From contig NZ_AP023086.1 of assembly GCF_021655555.1 (NCBI RefSeq), positions 3,564,685-3,628,684 of the forward strand: a stretch of 64,000 nt of DNA. The letters are read 5' to 3'. The position numbers were made by a program, and so were the translations under genes. Origin of the DNA: Marinagarivorans cellulosilyticus. Lineage in GTDB: Bacteria; Pseudomonadota; Gammaproteobacteria; Pseudomonadales; Cellvibrionaceae. The notes beneath the pieces are model-generated. The model saw only the letters and a list, made by a program, of their open reading frames with translations. It searched no databases and was not told the origin of the DNA. Positions 9,102-17,940 of the stretch are shown one piece after another (the first letter of the stretch is position 1; every line of letters begins with the position of its first letter).

Positions 9102-9863
9102 ATGATGGCTGTGGTTATGCTTTATCTTTTATTGTTGGTGGCTGCTGTTTTGTTAGTTGTCAGCATTTTCTTCGCCGTACAGGCGGCTAAGGCTCGCACC
9201 GCGCTTGCCGACAAAGAGCATTTAGCTGAGCAGTTACGCATGCAATATGACGATGCGTTTAGCCAGTTGGAATCTACCAAAGCTACCGATTTAAAAACTA
9301 GCGAATTACAAGCCGAAGTTTCTGAGTTAGAGAAGCAAAACAGCAACCTTCGCGCCCAATTAGATGAAATAGCCTCTCGCTCAAGCCAGTTAGAGCAAGC
9401 CCTTAGAGCCTCTCAGGCTGACCTTACGCGCTTTAATGATCACCAAAATCATAATGAAGTCATTTTGCAGGGTTTGGTGAAAGAAATGCAGCGTTTGAAA
9501 GACCTTTTATTAACTTTTGAACGCTGGAATTTAGAGCTAACATCGTTAATTGATCACAACAAAATGATGCAAGCGCAAAACGAAGACTTCAGTACGATTG
9601 TTAAACAAACCATTATTTTAGCGCTAAATGCCAGTATTGAAGCCGCTAGGGCAGGTGAGTATGGCCGAGGCTTTGCGGTTGTTGCGGACGAGGTAAGGTC
9701 TTTAGCGGTGAAATCGGAAGACCTTAACAATGAGTATAAGTCGCACCTTTCAAAGAACGAGGTCATTACGATATCGACCTTTCAGGATATTCAGGCCAGT
9801 AGTCAGCTGATACTAACCGCTATTAACAACTTCTCTAGCCGCTTAAACCAGATTCAGTTATAG
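9102..9863 (+). CDS. Membrane-anchored, truncated chemoreceptor-like signalling protein
   Basis: 253 residues: one N-terminal membrane helix (about 6-27), a long coiled coil (about 30-165), then only the conserved methyl-accepting chemotaxis hairpin tip (about 168-202: LALNASIEAARAGE, GRGFAVVADEVRSLA) and a short return helix. There is no periplasmic sensor domain and no HAMP, and the signalling bundle is far shorter than in ordinary receptors. The tip is the part that contacts CheA and CheW. It is followed 10 bases later by a CheX-like gene and then a CheY, so it probably acts with them. Three ATGs (9102, 9105, 9117) are possible starts. A full receptor role is doubtful; a scaffold or regulator is possible. 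Confidence 0.8.
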   Translation: MMAVVMLYLLLLVAAVLLVVSIFFAVQAAKARTALADKEHLAEQLRMQYDDAFSQLESTKATDLKTSELQAEVSELEKQNSNLRAQLDEIASRSSQLEQALRASQADLTRFNDHQNHNEVILQGLVKEMQRLKDLLLTFERWNLELTSLIDHNKMMQAQNEDFSTIVKQTIILALNASIEAARAGEYGRGFAVVADEVRSLAVKSEDLNNEYKSHLSKNEVITISTFQDIQASSQLILTAINNFSSRLNQIQL

Positions 9864-9873
9864 GGAGCCGGTT

Positions 9874-10458
9874 ATGGCATTTTCTACGCGTTCGCAAGAG
9901 TGCTTCAATAAGGTGTTATGTCATTCTTTAAAGACAGCGGCGAGCGATATCTTTTCTTCAAGTAGTTTGCTTGAGGCAGCTGCCAACGATGAAGATTTAG
10001 CCAAGGTGAAGATGTCTAGAATTATGCTGACTATTGCCGGCATTGATTTTCGCATTACTTTTTTACTGCATTATAGAGATGACGAACTTATTCGTTCGGT
10101 CATTAAATCGGCGGCCAACGAAGAAGGCGGCGTTAATAATATTATCGATGATAGCGAAGAGCTTGATGCCTATTTTTTGGAGATGGGAAACCGTTTTTGC
10201 GGGGAGGCTAAAAGGTTGTGTTATGAGAGCTTTGACCACTTGGGTATGTCTACGCCTTGTGTGTTGTCTGCCACAACAACATTAAAAGATATGCACAATG
10301 CGGATTTGCAGTGTGAGGGACATGTGCGTTTTGAACAGGCTGGCGCGCCGGTGATGGCCGGCAGTGTTTTTGTATACGGTAAAACAGATGTGGAATTAGA
10401 TCTCGATGATTCACAATTTGCCGAGCAAGAAGGCACAGGTGAGCTAGAATTTTTTTAG
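9874..10458 (+). CDS. CheX-like chemotaxis phosphatase
   Basis: A 194-residue protein. The central stretch holds the CheC/CheX/FliY-type active-site pattern: Glu103 and Asn106 in LEMGNRF, followed 22 residues later by Pro128 in MSTPCV. In CheX these residues dephosphorylate CheY-P. The region before it (SRIMLTIAGIDFRITFLLHYRDDE) looks like the preceding beta-alpha part of the fold. A good GGGAG ribosome binding site precedes the ATG. It lies between the receptor-tip protein and a single-domain CheY, which makes that CheY its likely substrate. The first 40 and last 30 residues (acidic tail) are unlike the compact family members. The family call rests on the motif and context. Confidence 0.7.
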   Translation: MAFSTRSQECFNKVLCHSLKTAASDIFSSSSLLEAAANDEDLAKVKMSRIMLTIAGIDFRITFLLHYRDDELIRSVIKSAANEEGGVNNIIDDSEELDAYFLEMGNRFCGEAKRLCYESFDHLGMSTPCVLSATTTLKDMHNADLQCEGHVRFEQAGAPVMAGSVFVYGKTDVELDLDDSQFAEQEGTGELEFF

Positions 10459-10566
10459 AGGCTAGTTTAATTGCTAGCGTTAGGCACTTAGCGAATGTTT
10501 ACCTGCAGTGCCTGCATAAGTATGACTTGTAATTGATGAAGTAATTGCCTAATTGGAGGGCTAAAA

Positions 10567-10932
10567 ATGGCTGAAGTGTTGGTTGTTGACGATTCTGCGA
10601 CAGTACGCAACGAAGTAAGTGGTTTCTTGGCGGCGCAAGGTATTAACGTGGATACCGCCTGTGATGGCCAAGATGGCTTGGGGAAAATCCAAGCCGATGG
10701 CGGCCTGAAATTGGTGATATGTGATGTGAATATGCCAAGAATGGACGGTCTTACAATGTGTGAGAAGGTACGGGCAAGTGGTAATGCAGCGCTGCCGATT
10801 ATTATGCTAACGACAGAAAGTGACCCCAGTATGAAAGAGAGGGGTAAGGCCGCAGGTGTTAAAGGTTGGATTATTAAACCTTTTAATGGCCAAGCAGCAT
10901 TGGGGGGGATTAAATCTTTAATTGGCAAGTAG
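10567..10932 (+). CDS. Single-domain CheY-like response regulator
   Basis: A 121-residue receiver domain without an output domain. Acidic pocket Asp8/Asp9, phosphoacceptor Asp53 in CDVNMPRMDG, Thr82 in MLTTES and Lys104 in WIIKPF are all present, so it should be phosphorylated and switch normally. A GGAGG site lies 6 bases before the ATG. It is third in the receptor-tip/CheX-like/CheY group and is followed by a strong terminator. No histidine kinase of the CheA type occurs in the window, so the phosphodonor must be encoded elsewhere. The target could be the flagellar motor, pili or another effector. Confidence 0.92.
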   Translation: MAEVLVVDDSATVRNEVSGFLAAQGINVDTACDGQDGLGKIQADGGLKLVICDVNMPRMDGLTMCEKVRASGNAALPIIMLTTESDPSMKERGKAAGVKGWIIKPFNGQAALGGIKSLIGK

Positions 10933-10950
10933 CTGCGGAGTAGCAGATTG

Positions 10951-10990
10951 AAAAAAAAGGGGGGGCGTTTTCTAAACGCCCCCCTTTTTT
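10951..10990. terminator. Strong bidirectional Rho-independent terminator
   Basis: An almost perfect long stem: a run of A then GGGGGGCGTTT, a 3-base loop TCT, then AAACGCCCCCC and a run of T. T-tracts on both strands let it stop the cheY transcript from the left and the lipoprotein transcript from the right. The lipoprotein stop codon is only 3 bases away. Confidence 0.93.
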
Positions 10991-10993
10991 GGT

Positions 10994-13231
10994 TTATTCT
11001 GCGCTGCTTTCGCCTGTTGGAGTTAGCCAGCTTTGTGGGTAGTCCTCGATAAGGTCTATTGAAATTACACGGTTTAAAGTTTTTTCAATTAAGTACAGCG
11101 TCGTTTCATCTTCACTCAGCTCTACGCTTTTTATGGACTGAATGTAGTTAACGCTAGAATCAAGTCGTGTTCGGTTTCCTGTTTCTAAGTCGATCTCGAT
11201 TATTGCTCTAGTCGCGTTATCAAAAACCCAAGCCTTGGTCGTTGCTTGATTTAACGCTAAGCCAGCCGGTAGGGCCATATAATCGCCGTCGTGCTGGCGA
11301 CCGCTAACAACAGTGAACTCAAAGTTTGGTGTGTCATCAAGGTTACTTAACGCGACAGAAATTAGCGCGTCGTGGTATGCGTCTGTGAAGTATAGGGTAT
11401 CTTCATTTGGGCTTAGAGTCATACCGGTTACATTACGCGGATTATATGTGGTCGAGCTACTCGAAATCGTAATTAGCGCATTTTGGCTTCTTTGCCAAAA
11501 TGCCACAAAAGAGCGCGTCCCCGTATTGGTGCTTCTTTCGTAATGAAAAATAATCCCATCTTGCGTAACAGCAAAATCACGAAGCTCGCTAGGGGCGAAA
11601 AGACCTGAAAAATCTTGCATATACGTTTTGGTTTCATCATCCGTGGTGATGTCAAATGTTGAAATAGGGACGAAGTCAGCATCGCCACCTTCGCTGCCTA
11701 AGCGCTGATATATGCCCGCCGGGTAGCGGTGATGGACATATTCATCATCGCTTTGTGTGTTAAAAGATAATGCGTACATGAACATATCGTCGCGCTGGTT
11801 TTTGGCAAGCAATATGGGCTTAGGCTCTGTGACTGAGGGCGGGGCAGGGACTTGCGCATCTTCGCTTGAGTCATAGTTCACGTTGTAGGGTGTAATTGAA
11901 TCCACGTTAAAGGTAAAGCTCCAGGGAGTGTAACCATTCGCGTTAGATTCAATAGCGTTGCGTTGGGCGTCAGCTCTGTCTGTAATGACTAAAGCCGCGC
12001 TTATCGGCTCGATGAGAATATCGTAAGGAAACTGAAGAAAGGTTTCTGGTGTGCTTGATAGCGGAACCCCTGCTATTAGTAGGTTTCGGGCCGCTGAAAA
12101 GTCTTCAGACTCAGTCTCTTCGGTAGCCTCATCACCCTCGGGTTCACCTGGGGGCGTTTGAGGCAGCTCGACATGGTCGATAGAAACTAAGGCCCTATTA
12201 GTTTCGTCCATTAACAGTAGCCCGAGCTCAGCGTTAAAGCTAATGCTTGTGGAGCGTTGAAACGGGTATGCTTTACCGTCGTTCCCATCGGTAATTGCTG
12301 TTCTTTCTAGCGCTATTGTGGTGTCACTTAAGAGGCTTAAGTTGAAACCATAAACAGTATTATCATCACTATCCACTATGTAAGCGGCGGTATTTTCTGG
12401 GTCGTAAGTAACATTATGCAAAACTGCTGTACTGGATATGCTCTCATCTGTTTTTATATAAAAATAACTTGCCGAACCCCAATCGTTTTCAGGAATTATC
12501 TGCGCTGCATAAAAGACTGAACTGTTGCTCAGGTATATAAGCCCCGATGCTAACAGACGCTCGTTTTCTGGATCGTAATATATGTCGTAAATGGAATAAC
12601 GTGGGCTTTCTCGGCTATCAACTTCAGACATAATGCTGAGGTTGGCATTAGCCGGAGTGTAAATAAATACGCAAAAGGCATACGTTGTATCACCATTAGA
12701 GTTTTCTATTTCTAACCCGGCTCGATCGCCAATTAAAAGCCGTTGATTTGAAGTGTCAAAAAACAAAGACGTTGGGGCTCCCCATCCTGCGTCTACTAAA
12801 TCGTCAAATATGTCGCTATCGAGTGTTGCTGTAATATCACCATCGCTGTCTATCACAGCAATATTTTTTGCGGTGGTATCTAATATGTAAAGTGTATTTG
12901 TGGCGGGGTCTAGCGCCATATCCGTTATGTTTTGCAGTCCCGTTTCATCGCTACTTAGCGGGGTGAGAATACTGCGTGCATCGCTGGTTTTATTGACGGC
13001 AATAATGCCCTGCATTCTATCTGCAATAAGCCAGCGATCGTTGGCTGCATCGTCCACAAATGCGGTGGGGCGATAAAACTCCCCCGCTTTTAACACCACG
13101 TCGTTGGCTGGTTCTTGGGTAATGGGTGGGTAGGTGGGTGAGCTAGAGCTGGTGGTCGATTCGTCATTATCGCTACCGCAACCGGTTGCTAGCGAAATTG
13201 AAAACAGCAAAAAAAGCGTGCTAAGGCGCAT
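10994..13231 (-). CDS. Large lipoprotein with beta-propeller-like repeats, function unknown
   Basis: 745 residues with a lipoprotein signal peptide whose lipobox is LATGC (Cys18), followed by a Ser/Thr/Pro linker. The rest shows repeated blade-like units of the YVTN/NHL kind, such as DPATNTLYILDT, YDPENERLLASG, SPNEDTLYFTDAYHDALISV and SEDETTLYLIEKTLNRVISI. An acidic insertion of E, T and D lies near residues 365-385. The residue after Cys18 is Gly, not Asp, so outer-membrane sorting is likely. It sits 112 bases after batD on the same strand and may be co-transcribed with the Bat operon, but it has its own terminator. I do not recognise a named family. Repeats of this kind often bind ligands or proteins. 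Confidence 0.82.
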   Translation of the reverse strand: MRLSTLFLLFSISLATGCGSDNDESTTSSSSPTYPPITQEPANDVVLKAGEFYRPTAFVDDAANDRWLIADRMQGIIAVNKTSDARSILTPLSSDETGLQNITDMALDPATNTLYILDTTAKNIAVIDSDGDITATLDSDIFDDLVDAGWGAPTSLFFDTSNQRLLIGDRAGLEIENSNGDTTYAFCVFIYTPANANLSIMSEVDSRESPRYSIYDIYYDPENERLLASGLIYLSNSSVFYAAQIIPENDWGSASYFYIKTDESISSTAVLHNVTYDPENTAAYIVDSDDNTVYGFNLSLLSDTTIALERTAITDGNDGKAYPFQRSTSISFNAELGLLLMDETNRALVSIDHVELPQTPPGEPEGDEATEETESEDFSAARNLLIAGVPLSSTPETFLQFPYDILIEPISAALVITDRADAQRNAIESNANGYTPWSFTFNVDSITPYNVNYDSSEDAQVPAPPSVTEPKPILLAKNQRDDMFMYALSFNTQSDDEYVHHRYPAGIYQRLGSEGGDADFVPISTFDITTDDETKTYMQDFSGLFAPSELRDFAVTQDGIIFHYERSTNTGTRSFVAFWQRSQNALITISSSSTTYNPRNVTGMTLSPNEDTLYFTDAYHDALISVALSNLDDTPNFEFTVVSGRQHDGDYMALPAGLALNQATTKAWVFDNATRAIIEIDLETGNRTRLDSSVNYIQSIKSVELSEDETTLYLIEKTLNRVISIDLIEDYPQSWLTPTGESSAE

Positions 13232-13343
13232 AAGAGCAATATTCCTAATCGAACCGCAGGTTGTAAGCTGGGTTCGTAGTCAAAGTAAAGTCGGAGGGCG
13301 GCCATTTTACGGGCCGCCACCTGATGTGGCTAGTATTATCGGC

Positions 13344-15026
13344 TTACGCAGGATAGAGCGCTGGCAGTGGTGACGTGCTAGAGCTGGACTGCGTTGCCTT
13401 CCACCCCTGAAGGGCTGATGCGATGTCCCCTCCGTTCCAGCTATTACTGGCCGCTTGGTATAGGTGCGCATCCAGCTCGTCAATTGCATTAAGTAACGCT
13501 TTAGAGCCGCCATTCCGGGTAAAAAACTCTCGGGCATTATTGGTGCTATCGGTTTGATGGCGACACCATTTCGCTATAGCTTGTCGGCAAGCTGCTGCGT
13601 CGTTGCTTTTCGCGGCTTGAATCACGGCTTTCAAACTTAGGTTTGGCTGGGCTGTTGCCGTTTTAGTTTCTTGATTGTTGGTGCGTTGTTGCAAATGCTT
13701 GAGCCATAAACCTAGCTGTATCAAATTTAAAATGACTAATGCGCCGCATAACCAGGGCCAGTAGCCGGCTTGTGTTTTATAAACAATTGTTGCTTCCCCT
13801 GTTTGAGCTTGGGGCTGTAGTTGGCTGGTGGGCAGCACGGCCGATAAGCTTTGTTCTGGTTTAGCGGTGGCCGGTGCAACGGTCACGGTTTTGGCGGGTA
13901 GGGTTGCGTTTTGGAGTTGGTCCCTTTGAGTATCCCACCAAGTGACTTCGATGGCTGGCAAGGTTAGCTCACCGGCGCGGGTAGGTACAATGGCCATGCT
14001 TTCTTTACGCGCACCAAGCTTACCTTGTGCATCGGTATCGCTCGTAATTTCGGGTTGGTCCGGGTAAAACTTAAAATCATTACTGGTTAAGTTAGCGGTA
14101 ATAGGGGGCAGTTGCTCGCCTGTTAGGCCGCGCGCAGTAATAGTGATTGAGCGTGTTACAGGTTCGCCTACGGTAAAGCGCGGAGGGTTATCACTCCAGG
14201 CTTCACTTAAAGTCAGTGATTTCGCCGGTAGCCAAGAGGCAGCCGCAGGGTATTCGGGGGGGCGGGGCTTGACGGTAACATTAAATTCTTCCGTTTTTAG
14301 CCGGTGCAGTGTCGAGCGTCCAGAGCCCATACCAAAGCGATTACTGGGTGCATTAGAGGTGCGAATATTCCACAGATAGCTAGGGATATGGAGTTGCCCG
14401 CTACTTTCGGGGGTTACCGCAAAGCGTAGTTCTATGACCTGATAATTTGAATGGCCAATGCTGGTTTGGTATTGCGCCCTAGGTAGCTCTTCAATTGAGG
14501 CTCCTTTCACGGCGAAGTCGGCAGCTTTAACATCAGTAATATTCTCTTTAAAAAACAGCTTGATGGTGACCGCAAACTCTTCCTGCACATACACTTCTTG
14601 TGTGCTGATGTCGGTTTCCATAAAAACCACTTTTGCACTGCGTGGTACATCTTGCGCTTTGGTGACCGTCATTGTAATGGGGCGACTTTGCGTTTTGCCT
14701 ATGCTCAGAGGAGGGATTAATGCTTTGCCGGGTTGTTTGGGTGCTAAGGTTAGCGTCCATTGTATAAAGTTGGTTATGCGGCCATTGTTATTCATATATT
14801 GGCTAGACTGATTATTGCCCAGAATGTCGAAATTCGAGCTAATTGGGGTGAAGTCTGGCGCACTTTTGCTGCTGCCGTCTTCATACTTTACCGTGAGCGT
14901 GAATGTTTCGTTTTCCGCCACGGTGCTGCGATCTACCGTTGCGCTTAAGCGCTCGGCTACTGCGTTGTTAGCGAGTAATAGCGTCAGTAGTATAGCCGTA
15001 ATGCTATTTCGTAAAAGCGTGATCAT
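13344..15026 (-). CDS. batD: BatD family protein
   Basis: About 560 residues. N-terminal signal peptide (ITAILLTLLLANNAVA), then the BatD 'oxygen tolerance' region of Ig-like beta domains (SATVDRSTVAENETFTLTVKYEDG), one membrane helix near residues 430-450 (WPWLCGALVILNLIQLGLWL), and a helical cytoplasmic tail. It is encoded last in the MoxR/Bat group and probably interacts with the BatA/BatB VWA proteins across the membrane. I chose the ATG at 15026 because it has AGGAA about 10 bases upstream and begins right after the batB stop; a start at 15044 would overlap that gene. In Bacteroides the family was linked to aerotolerance; its biochemical role is still unclear. Confidence 0.88.
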   Translation of the reverse strand: MITLLRNSITAILLTLLLANNAVAERLSATVDRSTVAENETFTLTVKYEDGSSKSAPDFTPISSNFDILGNNQSSQYMNNNGRITNFIQWTLTLAPKQPGKALIPPLSIGKTQSRPITMTVTKAQDVPRSAKVVFMETDISTQEVYVQEEFAVTIKLFFKENITDVKAADFAVKGASIEELPRAQYQTSIGHSNYQVIELRFAVTPESSGQLHIPSYLWNIRTSNAPSNRFGMGSGRSTLHRLKTEEFNVTVKPRPPEYPAAASWLPAKSLTLSEAWSDNPPRFTVGEPVTRSITITARGLTGEQLPPITANLTSNDFKFYPDQPEITSDTDAQGKLGARKESMAIVPTRAGELTLPAIEVTWWDTQRDQLQNATLPAKTVTVAPATAKPEQSLSAVLPTSQLQPQAQTGEATIVYKTQAGYWPWLCGALVILNLIQLGLWLKHLQQRTNNQETKTATAQPNLSLKAVIQAAKSNDAAACRQAIAKWCRHQTDSTNNAREFFTRNGGSKALLNAIDELDAHLYQAASNSWNGGDIASALQGWKATQSSSSTSPLPALYPA

Positions 15027-15037
15027 TAAACGTGTTC

Positions 15038-16915
15038 CTACCATCGTTGTTCGGCTTGTTTGGTGTCGTCAAAATCGCCGCCGCGTCTCAATTCTTGCTG
15101 GCGTTGCCGGAATTGGTGCTGAAATTTAGCGCGCAATAAACCGGCTGGGTCATCGGGGACTTTACGTAATACTTGCTCGAGCATTTGCTGCTCTTCACTT
15201 TGCGGCTCTTCAGTTTTTTCGGCCTCTAGCGCCTGTTGTGCGGCTGCCGCCTCAGAAGAGTTTTCGCCATCGCTGCTTGTCGCTTCGCCTTGCTGCGCCG
15301 CAGCCGAGCTTTGCGATTCTTCAGACGATGACCCTTGCATGCCAGATTGAGCGTCGGCAGAAGACGAGTTTCCTTGCTCTGCATTTTGCTGCTGTGACTG
15401 TTGCTCGGATTCTTCCGATTGCTGCTCGTTGGAGTTTTGGTTTTCAGAATCACCGTCTTGAGATTGTTGCTCTTGCGACTGCTCTTGCTCGTCAGATTGC
15501 TCCTGATCGTCGGAGCTTTCTTGATTTGATTCTTGCTGTTGCTCTTCTTGTTGCTGTTTTAAAGCTTGTGCAAGTTGCTTATTTTTTTGTGCGGCCTCAA
15601 GGTTTGGGTCTAGCTCTAGGGCTTTGTCATACGTTTTTATGGCTTGCTCAAAGTCACCTTGCAGCAATTCGGCATTGCCTTGGTTAAATTTACCACTGGC
15701 CGTATTTTGCTGTGCAAATGCTTGCGCCGCCGCGGCGTAGTTTTCGTTGCGGTAGTTGGCGGCACCTTGCCAGCTTTTATCTTCAAAAGCAGAGGCGGCT
15801 TGTTCGTAGTTTTCTTGTTGGTAGGCCTCAAAACCGGTTTGGTCTTTAGTTTTAAACGGTGATGCGTGGGCGTCAGTTGGTAATAGCGTGCTAGGTAATA
15901 CAAAGGCTGCACATAATAGCCAGCCGCGACGAAAGCCAAACAATAGCAGCACTAAACAGGCCCATACCAGCCAGTGGCCTTGTTCGAGCCATTGATCAAA
16001 TAATTGCTCTGTACTTTTCGACTCTGCTTCTGACGGTGCGTCAGCTAACAACGACTGAAGTGCGGCAATATCGGAGTTGTCATTAACGACAGGCACGTAA
16101 TAGCTACCGGTTTGGACTGCAAAGTTGCGCAACTCGTCCTCGTTAAGTTTGGCTAAGGCAATTGCGCCGGAGCTATCCTTTGCAAACCCCTGCTTGCCCC
16201 AAGGAATGGGAGCGCCGTTGGCTGTGCCTATGCCCCATAAAGTGAGTTTATGGGAGCTGTTCGCGACGAGATCGCTAAGCGTGCTAAGCGCATCGCTCGG
16301 GATTTCGTCGGTAATCATAACGATTTTTCCCTGCAGTATGCCGGCTTGGTTCAGCAGTTCACTGGCTTGTTTGTAGGCCATTTCTGGATTGCTGCCCAGT
16401 GTGGGTAACGTGTTTGGGGCAAGCGCGGGCAGCAGGTTGATAATCGTTTGAATGTCGTCTGTCAGTGGCGTTACGGTGTAAGCCTCGCCAGAAAACGCGA
16501 TTAATGCTGTTTGACCGTCTGGCCGGCTTTTGAGTAAGTCGATAATTTTTAGCCGCGAGCGCGCTAAGCGCGAAGGGCTGATATCTTCGGCCAGCATGGA
16601 TGGTGATAAGTCCCAGCATATAACCAGTGCTTCGGTATTTTGCACGACAGGCGAAGGCTGTTTTTGCCATGTAGGGCCGGCGAGTGCAAGGCACGCCAGT
16701 AGCCAGCTTAAAGCTATTGCAAAAAATACAGCACGGTTGGTACGGCTCAAGCCGCCTTCTAATAGCGCCGGTAGCAGTTGCGGGGCAATGTGCTTATGCC
16801 ACTGCTGGCTTTGGTAATGGCTGCGCCACAGTAGCGCCAGTAACGCTGCAATTGGTAACAGCGCCAATAGCCATAATGGGCGCATAAAATGGAATTGTTC
16901 AATAAACAGTGCCAT
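15038..16915 (-). CDS. batB: BatB-BatC type fusion: VWA domain plus TPR and Gln/Glu/Ser-rich tail
   Basis: 625 residues: two N-terminal membrane helices (about 11-30 and 64-82), then a VWA domain with a MIDAS motif at Asp102-x-Ser104-x-Ser106 (DLSPSM), then another membrane helix near 305-335. The periplasmic or cytoplasmic tail has TPR repeats (QQENYEQAASAFED; GDFEQAIKTYDKALELDPN). It ends with about 130 residues almost entirely of Q, E, S, D and N, then a basic C-terminus. The start ATG overlaps the batA stop by one base (TAATG), so translation is coupled. VWA and TPR in one chain combines what are separate batB and batC genes in some species. Confidence 0.9.
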   Translation of the reverse strand: MALFIEQFHFMRPLWLLALLPIAALLALLWRSHYQSQQWHKHIAPQLLPALLEGGLSRTNRAVFFAIALSWLLACLALAGPTWQKQPSPVVQNTEALVICWDLSPSMLAEDISPSRLARSRLKIIDLLKSRPDGQTALIAFSGEAYTVTPLTDDIQTIINLLPALAPNTLPTLGSNPEMAYKQASELLNQAGILQGKIVMITDEIPSDALSTLSDLVANSSHKLTLWGIGTANGAPIPWGKQGFAKDSSGAIALAKLNEDELRNFAVQTGSYYVPVVNDNSDIAALQSLLADAPSEAESKSTEQLFDQWLEQGHWLVWACLVLLLFGFRRGWLLCAAFVLPSTLLPTDAHASPFKTKDQTGFEAYQQENYEQAASAFEDKSWQGAANYRNENYAAAAQAFAQQNTASGKFNQGNAELLQGDFEQAIKTYDKALELDPNLEAAQKNKQLAQALKQQQEEQQQESNQESSDDQEQSDEQEQSQEQQSQDGDSENQNSNEQQSEESEQQSQQQNAEQGNSSSADAQSGMQGSSSEESQSSAAAQQGEATSSDGENSSEAAAAQQALEAEKTEEPQSEEQQMLEQVLRKVPDDPAGLLRAKFQHQFRQRQQELRRGGDFDDTKQAEQRW

Positions 16916-17940
16916 TAGGCTGCGCCTCCTTTTCGCTTTATTGCGGGTAAATGGTTAATAACACCACAGCGCAATAATGCCAGCAATAAGCTCAGCAACA
17001 TGGCGAGTGCCAAAGGCCAATGCATCAGGCTTTGCACTGGGCGGTATACGCGAGCATCTTGGTCGACGGGCTCGATTTTATTGAGTGTCTCGTAAATGGC
17101 GCTAAGGCCTTGGGTATCTTTGGCGCGAAAATACTGGCCGCCGGTTTTGTCGGCAATGACTTGAAGGGTGTTCTCGTCGAGATCCGCTGATGCTTTTTTG
17201 GTGTTGGAAAAGAAGCCAAAACCATCTTCGATAAGTTGGTCGCTGGCAACGCCAATAGTATAAATTTTTACTCCGGCAATAGCGGCAAGCTCGGCCGCTT
17301 GAATAGGGCTGGTTTCTCCGGCGGTATTCTCACCGTCGGTGAGTAAAATTAAAACCCGCGCAGCGTCGGGGCGCTCTTTTAAGCGTTTTATGCCCAATGC
17401 AATAGCATCGCCAATGGCGGTGCTATTGCCGGCCATACCCAAAAACGCCTCTTCAAGTAGCTGCTTTACGGTATTGCGGTCGAATGTTAGTGGCGCTTGT
17501 AAATAGGCGTTATCGCCAAACAAAATCAAACCTAACCTATCGCCTTGGCGCTGCTCTACAAAGTCGGCAACCACGCTTTTTACCACGTCGACTCGGCGAA
17601 AATTCTGCCCGCGGTATAGCATATCTTGTATTTTCATACTGCCGGACAAGTCAACGGCCAGCATCATGTCGCGGCCTTCGCTTTGCAATGGTATAGGGTC
17701 GCCAATCCATTGTGGTTTGGCACCCGCAAGTACCAATGTAACCCAGAGGCTAATAGCAATAATTTTTTGCGTTAAGTTGCTGCCGTTGGGTGACGTGCCG
17801 CGGCCAGCCATTTGGGCAAGGGCGTGGTAAAAAGGAACTTTAAGCGCACTTTGCTTCACTTCTACGCGTGGTAATAAGAAATACACGGCAATAGGCAGTG
17901 GTAAGCAAGCGAGGATTAGCGGGTAAGCAAATTCAAACAT
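16915..17940 (-). CDS. batA: BatA, VWA-domain membrane protein
   Basis: 341 residues: N-terminal membrane helices (about 6-24 and 58-75), a VWA domain with an intact MIDAS at Asp97-x-Ser99-x-Ser101 (VDLSGSM) and LLTDGENTAG as the later metal-site strand, and a C-terminal membrane helix (about 308-328). Such proteins are thought to work with MoxR ATPases as a chaperone or metal-insertion-like assembly at the inner membrane. The gene overlaps the DUF4381 gene by 8 bases and the VWA-TPR gene by one base, so the operon is tightly coupled. Confidence 0.93.
   Translation of the reverse strand: MFEFAYPLILACLPLPIAVYFLLPRVEVKQSALKVPFYHALAQMAGRGTSPNGSNLTQKIIAISLWVTLVLAGAKPQWIGDPIPLQSEGRDMMLAVDLSGSMKIQDMLYRGQNFRRVDVVKSVVADFVEQRQGDRLGLILFGDNAYLQAPLTFDRNTVKQLLEEAFLGMAGNSTAIGDAIALGIKRLKERPDAARVLILLTDGENTAGETSPIQAAELAAIAGVKIYTIGVASDQLIEDGFGFFSNTKKASADLDENTLQVIADKTGGQYFRAKDTQGLSAIYETLNKIEPVDQDARVYRPVQSLMHWPLALAMLLSLLLALLRCGVINHLPAIKRKGGAA

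Noticed and set aside
13297..13318. GGCGGCC / GGCCGCC palindrome after batD as a terminator
   Set aside because: No T run follows on the minus strand; could be chance or a weak operator.
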